The notes below the pieces were generated by a model. It was given only the letters and a program-made list of their open reading frames with translations. It made no database searches and was not told the DNA's origin. Both the position numbers and the translations under genes were made by a program. Below are positions 58,401 through 64,000 of a DNA stretch of 64,000 nucleotides, piece by piece. This stretch comes from Ianthella basta (taxonomy: Eukaryota > Porifera > Demospongiae > Verongiida > Ianthellidae). The stretch spans positions 5,277,022 through 5,341,021 of the forward strand of contig OZ025873.1 in the NCBI GenBank assembly GCA_964019415.1. Direction: 5' to 3'. Every line of letters begins with the position of its first letter. Within the stretch, counting starts at the first letter, position 1.

Positions 58401-61400
58401 CTCATCACCCTATTTGCTCGAATTGCAGCAAGCTATCGATGTGTACATGCATAGCACACTGATACGTGCACTCCAGGTACGCTTTCATGTCAAGCAGCAT
58501 GTACGTATGTTTGTTGATTCGGTAAGTTAGTGTAGTGCAAACTGCATATTGCAAAGTATGTCCATATATGTCCGTATAGAGGCCAGGGATTGAATAGAAG
58601 CCAGGGCTCGAATAGAAGCCAGTGTCCGAGCAGCAAATCCTTAATAGAGGCTGGGGCTCGAATAGAAGCTGGGTTCGAATTGACGCCGGATCTGGAATCC
58701 GCGCACTGGCACTCTGCAGCATCTGAGGTGCACGCTTTAGGTACGAATTGAACACAGTGCGCACGCGTGACTTACTGGAGTTCTCGCTGCAGTAGCGATG
58801 TCCAAGTCAGAAGAGAAGTGCGCCGCATGGCTACTTCTTCCTGCAGCTGAGGGTATGGAGCGAATGTTACCATAGCGGAGATGTGAAAGTAGCCGCTGCA
58901 TGCGAGAGAGATGGGAGTTGCTGGATGAGACTGAATTGTGAGCTTGGCGACTTCTGAGAACTCACGCCTTATCAGCGAGTGCGGATCCTCGACGGCAGCC
59001 ATGTCTTTTCAGAGATTTTATATAGGAAACATGACTAAGAGACAGTTCATTTTAATAGAGACCAGGCTCGAATAGAAGCCGGGTTTGAATAGAGGCCAAG
59101 TCAAAAACCTCTTGAAAGAAATATAGGCCCGGGCCTCTATTCGGTATGTATCCAACGAACCGTCAATGGCGGATTCTCGTGTATACCGTGTCTCTGAATC
59201 GCATTGATCCATTCCACCCACTACTGTGTTCACAAGAGCAGTTGTGGTGTTCAGTGTGAGGGTGCAATCAGACAAGATGGCACAGATCGAGTATGTGCTC
59301 CCATTTTGTTGCTATAATAATGTGACTTCACACAGATTGCTGCACTGGCACATTCCTGTGGTTAGCCTGTGCACCCACTGAACAGGAAATGTATTTATCT
59401 AGTCAAAGCCTAGGGAAGCCAAATGTGTAGAGTGTATAAGTGAATTAAACGCAGTGTGCAACCCACATACCCACATGTTTGAGCGCCAACCTTAAGATAG
59501 TTTACACAAAGATAGGAAACATGAATACACAGGTATTCTGAACAGGAGGTAAGTATCATCCACAGTGGTATATCAAGGATACCTGTGTAACTTGCACTGT
59601 CTGAAGATTTACAAATCTACTTTCAAAGTCAGACGAATCTTGCTTTGAAGCACCTGGAAAACTGTCTAGCTTCAACGTCATGTGGTGTGTGAAGATGTAG
59701 TGTGACATGTGCCATGTGCTGCTGTGCAATAGAGGTTGGCAAATCTTGGCTACAGACCTTGATTGTTGTCCTCGCTACGCTCACCACTCGGCCCAAATGT
59801 ACATACATAAGACTGTGCCATATGTAACCCTACCTCTAGTGCAGACTAGTTGACTCCGCAACAGGCCCGTTAGTCGTATCACTACAGTGATGGCTATACA
59901 TATATCCATAATGTGCATTTGCTTACGCTTGCCATAATTAATGCGCTAGTGTGTTCGGAATAGTCATACTGTATGTACAAACGTACAGCATAAAGAAATA
60001 ATATCACATTGTGTGGTGGTGCAATGGAACACAGGTCCATACTTCATTGGATGCCAATCAGTAGCTGTGGGAGGTGCACCGTCCCACTTTAGATTGACAG
60101 ACTTAACCCCTGTACTGTATACTGTGCATTGATCTGAGTATAACTGTATCTCTTTCTCTTGTAGATTGTCCCCTCGTTGTCCCAGCATGGGCCATTGCTA
60201 TTGCCATATTTGCTGCTCTGGTTATAATTGGCATCATAGCACTGGCACTACTGAAGCTCATCTTGTATCTATTGGTGAGTTCTTTATCATACATTGCAAT
60301 GCTTTATATAATATGAATGGCAAGTGAAACATGTTGTGGAGTAATGGACAGCTAATACCAAACCAGCTACATACGTATATTCATATTAGCATGTCAGCAA
60401 GGCTGGGGATAGAATCCCATTAACGGTAACCGGTATCTGCTTCTCCCAGTCATTGAATTAAGGAAGAACCATTTGACAGCTGTTTTAACTTGTTTGGGCT
60501 CATCAGTTCAGTGTACTGTTGTGTACAGCTTGTGTCTGCCACTGTCATGCACACCTGTGCAAGGGTGTTCATTTGAAGTCAAAATTATCATCCGCCATGC
60601 GTATGTTACTGAGGTCATCTGTATCCTAGAGTGTGAAAATATTGCACCTCACACACATGGGGCAAAGACTGTACAATTGCAGTCTAGCATGATAAAGCTA
60701 GACATCCACACTTGGAATGCAGACAAGTGTGGATGTGGTGGTACAGCATGTACAGTGTACACCTGTCCTGAGACACCCAGCACTGTGTGTAAGTATTTTT
60801 CTCACGTGTGCTTGTTACCTGCACGTGTAGGACGTCATGGAATACAAGCGCTTTCTGAAAGATGTCAGCAGAACTCAGTTTGGAGAGGTATGTGGTGCAA
60901 ATTAAGCTGGGAAATCTAGTTGTTTTTAGCCGAGTTTGTGTGCTGTGTGTGCTGATCTTCTGACCCTTTCCTGCTTTGTAATAATAATAATAATAATTGA
61001 TCTTATTTAATGTGAGGAACCTTTAGCCAGAAGGCTACTCTTCCAGGCACCCACAACACATACATAGTACAAACAACACAGACACACATACAGTAAATCA
61101 GTTTGTTATTTGTTCAGTGGGGCTGTTTCTTGTCAGGCAGGTGCTGCCACTGAAAACTTCTCTGCCATGGCCTGGGCTTGAGCTTGAACCGGAAACATCC
61201 CATAATCATGGATCTTGAATCGTGTGCTTCAGCTCCAGACCACCAGCACCCCCGTTTATAAAACTGAATTGCCTTTTTGTGCATTTTATGTACACCTTTC
61301 AAACTTTTTCCCTGTCCCGTTTTGCCCTCAGACTCAGAACCCATTATACCGTGCCCCTGAGACCCTGCACCCCAATCCTTTGTTCCAAGGCAAGGCTAAA

Positions 61401-61451
61401 GAAGCAGAAGCTCCCACCTCCCCTCCAGGGGAAGTTGTCGCTAAATGTTAG
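31228..61451 (+). CDS. ITGB: Integrin beta subunit, complete 24-exon gene
   Basis: Exons: 31228-31294, 37378-37463, 38369-38458, 40064-40118, 42720-42851, 43364-43460, 49030-49090, 49220-49327, 49470-49559, 50040-50171, 51103-51198, 52483-52578, 53384-53503, 53672-53733, 53916-54000, 55355-55419, 55780-55964, 56290-56408, 57198-57293, 57630-57716, 57846-58032, 60165-60274, 60831-60887, 61332-61451. All have GT-AG borders and join in phase to 2403 nt, 800 residues plus TAG, the usual integrin beta length. Order: signal peptide, PSI, hybrid, beta-I-like domain, hybrid, four I-EGF modules, beta-tail, transmembrane helix, short tail with NPLY (764-767) and NPLF (776-779). It would pair with an alpha subunit in the plasma membrane to link matrix to talin and actin. 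Exon 6 has the weakest donor (AG/GTTCGT), but its phase 2 end is matched by exon 7. No alpha subunit is in the window. Confidence 0.95.
33868..33950. repeat. Imperfect hairpin in integrin intron 1
   Basis: GCTTGCTATCC and GGATAGCAAGC arms about 50 nt apart, flanked by a further CTAG/CTAG match. Confidence 0.7.
34770..35220. repeat. 24-bp minisatellite in integrin intron 1
   Basis: About 18 copies of a unit starting GTAGTTATGTATGCAG, with A/T variation at one site and one longer unit near 34850. Because the unit length is a multiple of three and lacks stops, long repetitive false frames appear on both strands. Confidence 0.95.
35446..35760 (+). repeat. Two-copy tandem duplication, about 190-bp period
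   Basis: TTAGAGGGGTGCCATTCA near 35517 recurs in diverged form near 35695, each followed by GGGCCGA and CGCCA/CACCA segments. Origin not recognised. Confidence 0.65.
36985..37175. repeat. Long inverted repeat in integrin intron 1
   Basis: About 90-nt arms, including TTTGTGCATTGCACTCGATC near 37018 and its complement near 37120-37140, centre near 37080. Confidence 0.85.
37378..38458 (+). CDS. Integrin exons 2-3: PSI domain
   Basis: Exon 2 gives 'CSQYSTCDSCIAASRDCAWC', the opening of a PSI (plexin-semaphorin-integrin) domain. Exon 3 has the later cysteines ('ERCYLNGTGTC'). The PSI is shorter than in vertebrate beta subunits. The donor of exon 2 lies on the first unit of a tandem array. Confidence 0.9.
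37464..38020 (+). repeat. 31-bp minisatellite starting on the exon 2 splice donor
   Basis: About 18 head-to-tail units, each beginning with the 5' splice consensus GTAAGTACT (one unit GTAAAT) and ending AAAACT. The first unit begins exactly at the intron's first base (37464), and the exon's last three bases (ACT) equal the repeat's end. Confidence 0.95.
39305..39647. repeat. Long foldback in intron 3, two inverted SINE-like copies
   Basis: Arms of about 165 nt meet near 39476. Each arm holds CTAAAGATCTGGAGG and CCGGTGCTGGTC, which resemble the anticodon and T-arm part of a tRNA-derived SINE, ending in a pyrimidine-rich tail. Two SINE copies inserted head to head would explain it. Confidence 0.75.
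40158..40975. mobile_element. Foldback/double-hairpin element in intron 4
   Basis: Left hairpin 40202-40275 (GGGATATAACAGGATTTAAG and complement). Right hairpin 40857-40969 has about 44-nt arms (TTATACCACGGCGC...) with a palindromic GC-rich loop. Body is about 580 bp. It has the same hairpin-body-hairpin plan as 21602-22495 but a different sequence. The 110-codon frame at 40281-40613 has no known domain. Confidence 0.6.
40985..41032. repeat. GTATT pentanucleotide repeat
   Basis: About nine units. Confidence 0.9.
41770..42640. mobile_element. MITE-like intron repeat, copy A
   Basis: Bounded by GGGGCGCC...GGCGCCCC palindromes at both ends (41789-41808, 42590-42606). Contains a (TA)n run and the internal phrase TGTTAATAGAGTGATACTAA. 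A second diverged copy is at 43965-44590, and the end alone recurs at 48095-48195 in reverse. Confidence 0.65.
42720..52578 (+). CDS. Integrin exons 5-12: beta-I-like domain with altered metal sites
   Basis: Exon 5 reads 'DVYFLMDFGPTMTDDF'. In typical beta subunits the MIDAS is DxSxS; here it is Asp124-x-Gly126-x-Thr128. The ADMIDAS aspartates (131, 132) are kept. In exon 8, 'VKANPFNSGLD' replaces the usual N-x-D-x-P-E-G-G-F-D, so the shared MIDAS/SyMBS glutamate is Asn218, and the proline and aspartate are also changed. The later MIDAS aspartate is kept (Asp252 in 'YMSDSAFH'). The specificity-loop region (exon 7) has one cysteine where a disulfide-linked pair is usual. The remaining fold-defining segments are normal ('FGTFVDKP', 'DGKCHL', 'VPAFLVT'). 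Residue equivalences are from memory of the family. Confidence 0.85.
43965..44590. mobile_element. MITE-like intron repeat, copy B
   Basis: Shares TGTTAATAGAGTGATACTAA, CTCTGTTTGCTAGGCTCA, GCGCCCCTATATTG and CAGGGGCGCCCTGG with copy A, in a rearranged order. A GACA tetranucleotide run lies at 44461-44487. Confidence 0.6.
45354..46613 (+). CDS. PIF/Harbinger transposase
   Basis: An uninterrupted frame of 419 residues. After a hydrophobic N-terminus there is the family's basic 'RRRYWIRPGR', then a helix-turn-helix-like 'RKTANSFGLSHSSVSIIIRR' (140-160). The DDE_Tnp_4 core follows: 'GAVDATHIDI' (Asp204), 'WPGSVHDARMF' (Asp254), 'LGDPTYPL' (Asp293) and 'RNVIECAFGRLKARF' (Glu330). All acidic motifs are intact, so the enzyme may be active. 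It cuts and joins DNA at TTA/TWA sites and in this superfamily depends on the Myb-like partner for nuclear import and DNA binding. The C-terminus is basic ('KRARRVL'). It is transcribed in the same direction as the host integrin gene. Confidence 0.93.
   Translation: MNMLVAILLVVIANLLAMYEVNLLILFVTETANARERILYLDLTTSSHVMRIPCFRVQSARRRYWIRPGRMRAWWDSFVTKLVLPEEWTENFRMLRDIFLSLCKHLGPHIERQSARMRDPVEVDRQVALTLYYLADEGRIRKTANSFGLSHSSVSIIIRRVCRAICEHLGPQLISLPTTEAEVQEKTKHFFERFQFPQCLGAVDATHIDIKQPSHNATDYVNRKSHFSINVQACCDYNCQFMDVVVKWPGSVHDARMFTNSTLNMKFKTGGIPRCPKVDVEKEDPIQVFILGDPTYPLMPYLMKEYANGGSTVQEQYFGYRLCSARNVIECAFGRLKARFSALRRQMDINLVDLPIVIYACFVLHNYCEVHKEFISDEQIRIAMEHEQVSQPRNQRTTIQCNESEGKRARRVLTKYFDP
46749..48674 (-). 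pseudogene. PIF/Harbinger Myb-like accessory gene with premature stop
   Basis: Three exons on the minus strand: 48378-48674, 47740-47854, 46749-47692. Borders are GT-AG and phases agree (0, then 1). Exon 1 has a Myb/SANT-like domain ('KKEFFWSDDEVELLL' to 'LKAIRNKYRQ'). Exon 3 has low-complexity Gln/Ser stretches, then 'QIGRKRREQLNSTLSTYKQQ', a coiled-coil 'ERELEIKEKMMERLESM' and a Pro-rich end. The ATG at 48674 is followed by TGA as codon 7 (48656-48654), before the Myb domain, and no other ATG precedes the domain. The TGA is a likely CGA-to-TGA change. Without read-through or another start the partner protein is lost. Host SANT/MADF genes look similar, but the location inside the terminal repeats makes this the element's own gene. 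Confidence 0.8.
48095..48195 (-). repeat. Nested fragment of the intron MITE family inside the Harbinger element
   Basis: On the minus strand AGGGGCTGCCGCAGGCAGCC, then CTATATTGTTTTC and ATATGGCTTCATGTT and a TA run, matching the left end of copy A at 41785-41870. It lies in intron 1 of the accessory gene. Confidence 0.65.
49418..49435 (+). promoter_or_regulatory. Poly-C polypyrimidine tract before integrin exon 9
   Basis: A run of 18 C, then CA repeats, 34 nt before the exon 9 acceptor. A similar C run (55306-55323) precedes exon 16 and C10 near 56260 precedes exon 18. Confidence 0.6.
49808..49845 (+). ncRNA. Degenerate hammerhead-like motif in integrin intron 9
   Basis: TTGACAA-A-GACC-TTT-GGGTC-GAAAT-GTCC has the same layout as the motif at 10435, with a damaged CUGAUGA core. 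Very likely inactive. Confidence 0.3.
50517..50568. repeat. Solo end of a MITE family
   Basis: TAGTCTCGCGTAGCCAGACC followed by a small hairpin (TTTCC/GGAAA). The same end in reverse closes the element at 51442-52044. Confidence 0.6.
50820..51102 (+). other. Long pyrimidine-rich stretch before integrin exon 11
   Basis: About 280 nt of almost pure C/T including a (CT)n run near 50988-51012, directly upstream of the acceptor. The Ser/Leu/Pro-rich frames here are artefacts. Confidence 0.85.
51442..52044. mobile_element. Non-autonomous terminal-inverted-repeat element in intron 11
   Basis: Left GGGCCCAGACCCTTTCC and right complement (GGGTCTGG...CTAGGGCCC), each with an internal AGACCCTTTC/GAAAGGGTCT hairpin, and a shared GGGAGTTAGC inward. 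No transposase. Target duplication not resolved. Confidence 0.6.
53795..53880. repeat. G-rich dispersed repeat, copy 1 (intron 14)
   Basis: GTTGGTTGTATGCAGGGGT, then a G/A-rich run and CATCCCCACCCCCCA. Copy 2 is at 54187-54285 in the next intron. Confidence 0.75.
53916..57293 (+). CDS. Integrin exons 15-19: four I-EGF modules
   Basis: Cysteine-rich repeats of the integrin EGF type: 'CSCDC...RCGICDCNPGF', 'CSGHGMCDECGICNC', 'LCSGNGQCVCGVCQC' and 'CSDKGSCMCGECQC'. The C-x-C-x2-C-x-C cores are present in all four. They form the leg that extends on activation. Confidence 0.9.
54187..54285. repeat. G-rich dispersed repeat, copy 2 (intron 15)
   Basis: Same order of segments as the copy at 53795, with longer homopolymers. 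Confidence 0.75.
56612..56655 (-). ncRNA. Hammerhead-like motif in integrin intron 18
   Basis: The minus strand has an intact core order CTGATGA-A-GAC...GTC-GAAAT-GTC, with a 3-bp stem II and poor stem I pairing. It shares the extra A with the motif at 10435. Confidence 0.35.
57630..61451 (+). CDS. Integrin exons 20-24: beta-tail, membrane helix and cytoplasmic tail
   Basis: The beta-tail domain ends at 'VVNNPQNCPLVVPAW'. The transmembrane segment (about residues 711-741) ends 'ALLKLILYLL', with the membrane-proximal lysine typical of beta subunits. Next is 'DVMEYKRF', matching the conserved D..E/RF stretch whose Asp pairs with the alpha Arg. The first talin/PTB site is NPLY. The membrane-distal site is NPLF, with Phe instead of Tyr, so it cannot be tyrosine-phosphorylated. 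An extra 21 residues follow it. Confidence 0.9.
58576..59142. mobile_element. Non-autonomous element with repeated subterminal motif (intron 21)
   Basis: Ends ATAGAGGCCAGGG (left) and CCCGGGCCTCTATTC (right) are inverted. Inside, GAATAGAAGCC-type units repeat several times near the left end and again near the right. No transposase gene. Confidence 0.6.
60979..61001. repeat. TAA microsatellite in integrin intron 23
   Basis: About six TAA units. Confidence 0.85.
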
Positions 61452-63184
61452 GGGTTAAAGAAAAGGTCTCTACGTGGTTTCCACGGATATAAGTCATGTT
61501 ATGTTCTAACCTCATAGTTGGTAACTTACTTACTATTGTAGATGTAAGTCTTCCCAGTACTTACATAGTGGGGCCGTGCAGAAGTAGATACCATTAAGTC
61601 CATTTGTACATATAGCTCAAAACTTTATAGCTACTAAGTGTTCAGGCAGCTTTCATGTGTTTGGTAGCACACTGTATATAATTATACATTATGTCATGAC
61701 ACATTATACTGCATGCTTATGTCAGTTGCTGCATGCATGCAATTATCAAATTAGAGTAACATTTACAATACTTTTGAGGTTGGTTGTTACGACTGGATGT
61801 TGCAATCAGCATGTGTCTATGGCCATAACTGGTATTTCATCTAGTGATGTCATTATGGTGTGGTGCAATTAATTAAAGTCACATTCTATCAATGGCAATT
61901 GCAATGAGGACGAATGGTACAAACTGAAAACATAATTATGTTAATGGTGTGGACATTTCAGCACTGAGAGGAAAATATATGTCCATGTCAAGAGAGCAGA
62001 GTGCACATGAGGTATTATATATGGACTTGTATTAACATTGCGCGGGCAGCAGTTTATAATGTGATATATGTACTGATAAATTAATTGCGCTATAGCTCCA
62101 GATCTAGACTACTGCATGATCTGAAAGCTGTCATGCATATCACAAACAGCAACTGATTCTTGCTGCCAGACTTATAAGCTTGCACGATCATGACCATGTA
62201 CGTACAGCTGCATTTCATTTTCATAGTCCACCAGCTGAATCAGGTATACCATTAGTATTGGTCTCACAAGAATATTAGAATTTCATTGCTATTATTATGT
62301 AGCTCAGCACCAATTACCAATGACCATGCATGTAATATTGTAATCAGCTGGTCGTGCAGCTGTGCATAGCATTAATTAAATTTGCACATTATTGGCAGCT
62401 AATGACAGATTTGCATGCATGAACATATATATGAACATTATAGGTTATGTTGTCACCCTACAGTAAGTACTGCATGCAGTGCATGCCTATAGTGATCATA
62501 ATTATAGTTGTTTGCAGTGAATTTCCACTTGTGTTCACATGCATGCACATTGCAGAGTGTGACCACTGGTCACAATGCATGCATGCACAGTTGGAATGTT
62601 AAATTTGTGCCAATTAATTGTACGATACCCATTGATCCCTCTAGGTGCCAGACACGTTATCACGCTGAGTGTGGCCATGCATGAATGTGTATACATTTGC
62701 ATATGTCAAAGGCATGAGTGGCTAGCTAGGTAGAGCCTGAGTTGTGATATGCTTGACCCTGCCAATCAAACACTATAATTATATATAGCTGGGTCACAAT
62801 TAATGGGATAATAGTGCAAAGCATACGTAGTACAGCCCTTGTATGGTGTACGCAGTCAACAACATACAGCTGTGTAATAGAGCACATGCAGTAGTCAAGC
62901 ATGTGTTAGCTAGTGTCCGTGCTGCTATAATGCAATTGTAGCACATCTCTAGCTAACTTTAGCAATGCACACACGTGCACATGGTTGATGTAGCTAAGGT
63001 ACCTATGTGAACGCATAATTATATGCATGTCAGTTGTCAGGGTACCATATCATGTGTCTCAGGTCTACGCGCGTGACTCGATATCCGGTGCTATGGGGCA
63101 GCATGTACACAGATCATTCGCTACGGAAAACCGGTAGTCTTTTGTATGCCCTAATATGGATATCCCAATGAATTTCTTTAATTT
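61452..63184. other. Intergenic stretch after integrin
   Basis: AT-rich, with many TGCATGCA palindromes; no coding sequence supported. No clear AATAAA soon after the integrin stop. Confidence 0.55.
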
Positions 63185-63192
63185 CCGGAAGT
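63185..63192 (+). promoter_or_regulatory. ETS-type site before second gene
   Basis: CCGGAAGT, 24 nt before the ATG at 63216; similar cores precede integrin exon 1. Confidence 0.4.
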
Positions 63193-63215
63193 AGATTTCT
63201 GGGCAGGAGAGAGGA

Positions 63216-63288
63216 ATGAGCATGGCCGCAAGACGGAGCGCTGTGATCCTTACCCTTTGTTTGATGGTGTCCATTGAGTCAGTCTCCG
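63216..63288 (+). CDS. First exon (signal peptide) of another secreted/membrane gene
   Basis: ATG at 63216 (or 63222) opens 'MAARRSAVILTLCLMVSIES', a basic start plus hydrophobic core typical of a signal peptide, ending TCC G/GTAGGT in phase 1. Integrin exon 1 is built the same way: about 22-24 codons, phase 1, ETS-type sites upstream, same strand. A tandem integrin beta paralogue is one possibility. The rest of the gene lies beyond the window, so identity is open. Confidence 0.55.
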
Positions 63289-64000
63289 GTAGGTACAGAG
63301 TATACATCAATGCACGCATTGTGGCCAACTACTGGCGATACCTCGTGTGTAGCGTGTTGCCACACTGATAACTAAACTAGTCTGTCAGTGTGAACGAGGA
63401 TATTGCGTTCTGATCCGTAATCGGGCGCATCCAGATCCCGCTGCGTGTTAAAGCTGAGTGGTGCGCGCGCGCGCTGATGGACGGAACGACAGATGCCATT
63501 GAGTAAATTCTTTTCTAGGTGATAGCTCACGTTACCTTTGGAGTCCGACCGAAAGATTTTCTGTACAGTGTAGATACATTTGCTTTTCCCACACGTGCAC
63601 AGTCGCATAAACAAACATTTCAACATTAAGTTTCAACTGCGTTTCAGTTGACTAGCGCTCAGTTTGTGAGGCAATCAGTGGCGGTCTAATGGGTTAGCCA
63701 TTACCGACCGAGTTGTGGGTTCCATTTAAAATAGCCACAACGTTATTCAAGGCGTACACAGCGTAAAGTAGTGTGTAGTGGGGAGACGAAGGGGGAGGGG
63801 GAGGGGGTGGGGACATTTAGCGTATGTAAATACATATATCTGTTCGACTGACCAGAACAGACAATGCCTACATAATGATTTGTATAAGTGCAGGCGCCTA
63901 TTACTTAATATATGTAATGCCAGCCTTACTCTAAGCCAAACCTAACGTAAACCTATAGTTTGGGATATACTTACACTGGCAAATGTTCGTCCTTTCTAGT
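63289..64000 (+). other. Start of intron 1 of the edge gene
   Basis: No further exon found to the window end. A G-rich stretch lies near 63780-63810. Confidence 0.45.

Overview
This is a piece of an animal nuclear genome. It has spliced genes with GT-AG introns, a complete 24-exon integrin beta gene, a ZU5/death-domain gene remnant and many metazoan-type mobile elements (Ty3/gypsy, PIF/Harbinger, Penelope-like, LINE, tRNA-SINE, foldback elements). Short introns, a single-copy-style integrin beta and the ZU5-death architecture suit a marine invertebrate, possibly a sponge. That placement is inference. No rRNA gene, intact tRNA gene or CRISPR array was seen.

Left part (1-25 kb): a repeat-rich, tandemly duplicated region. 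Three intact, intronless minus-strand genes (A 1407-2183, B 7571-8338, C 19491-20258) and one truncated copy (23858-23990) encode closely related secreted proteins of about 255 residues. Each has a signal peptide, about six cysteines and four predicted amphipathic helices, a layout resembling long-chain four-helix cytokines. Each gene has the same TATA-like box and a short 5'-leader minisatellite. The genes lie in a segmental duplication whose two other blocks recur at 3.8-5.8/12.9-19.3/24.2-25.0 kb and at 11.1-12.7/21.2-23.6 kb. A young Ty3/gypsy element (13795-18400) with LTRs that read as identical interrupts one duplicate; the other duplicate keeps the empty site. LINE, Penelope-like, SINE and foldback debris fills the rest.

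Middle (25-31 kb): hairpins, a CA microsatellite, a frameshifted ZU5-UPA-death gene (about 27.1-28.8 kb) and low-content sequence.

Right part (31-61.5 kb): one integrin beta gene on the plus strand. Its 24 exons join in phase to 800 codons, covering signal peptide, PSI, hybrid, beta-I-like domain, four I-EGF modules, beta-tail, transmembrane helix and a tail with NPLY and NPLF. The cation sites in the beta-I domain are altered. Its introns carry minisatellites (one made of repeated 5' splice sites), long inverted repeats, several MITE-like elements and a full-length PIF/Harbinger transposon. That transposon has perfect TTA target duplications, an intact transposase and a Myb-like partner gene broken by one early TGA.

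Right edge: a second signal-peptide exon (63216-63288) starts another secreted or membrane gene on the same strand, with the same exon phase as integrin exon 1.
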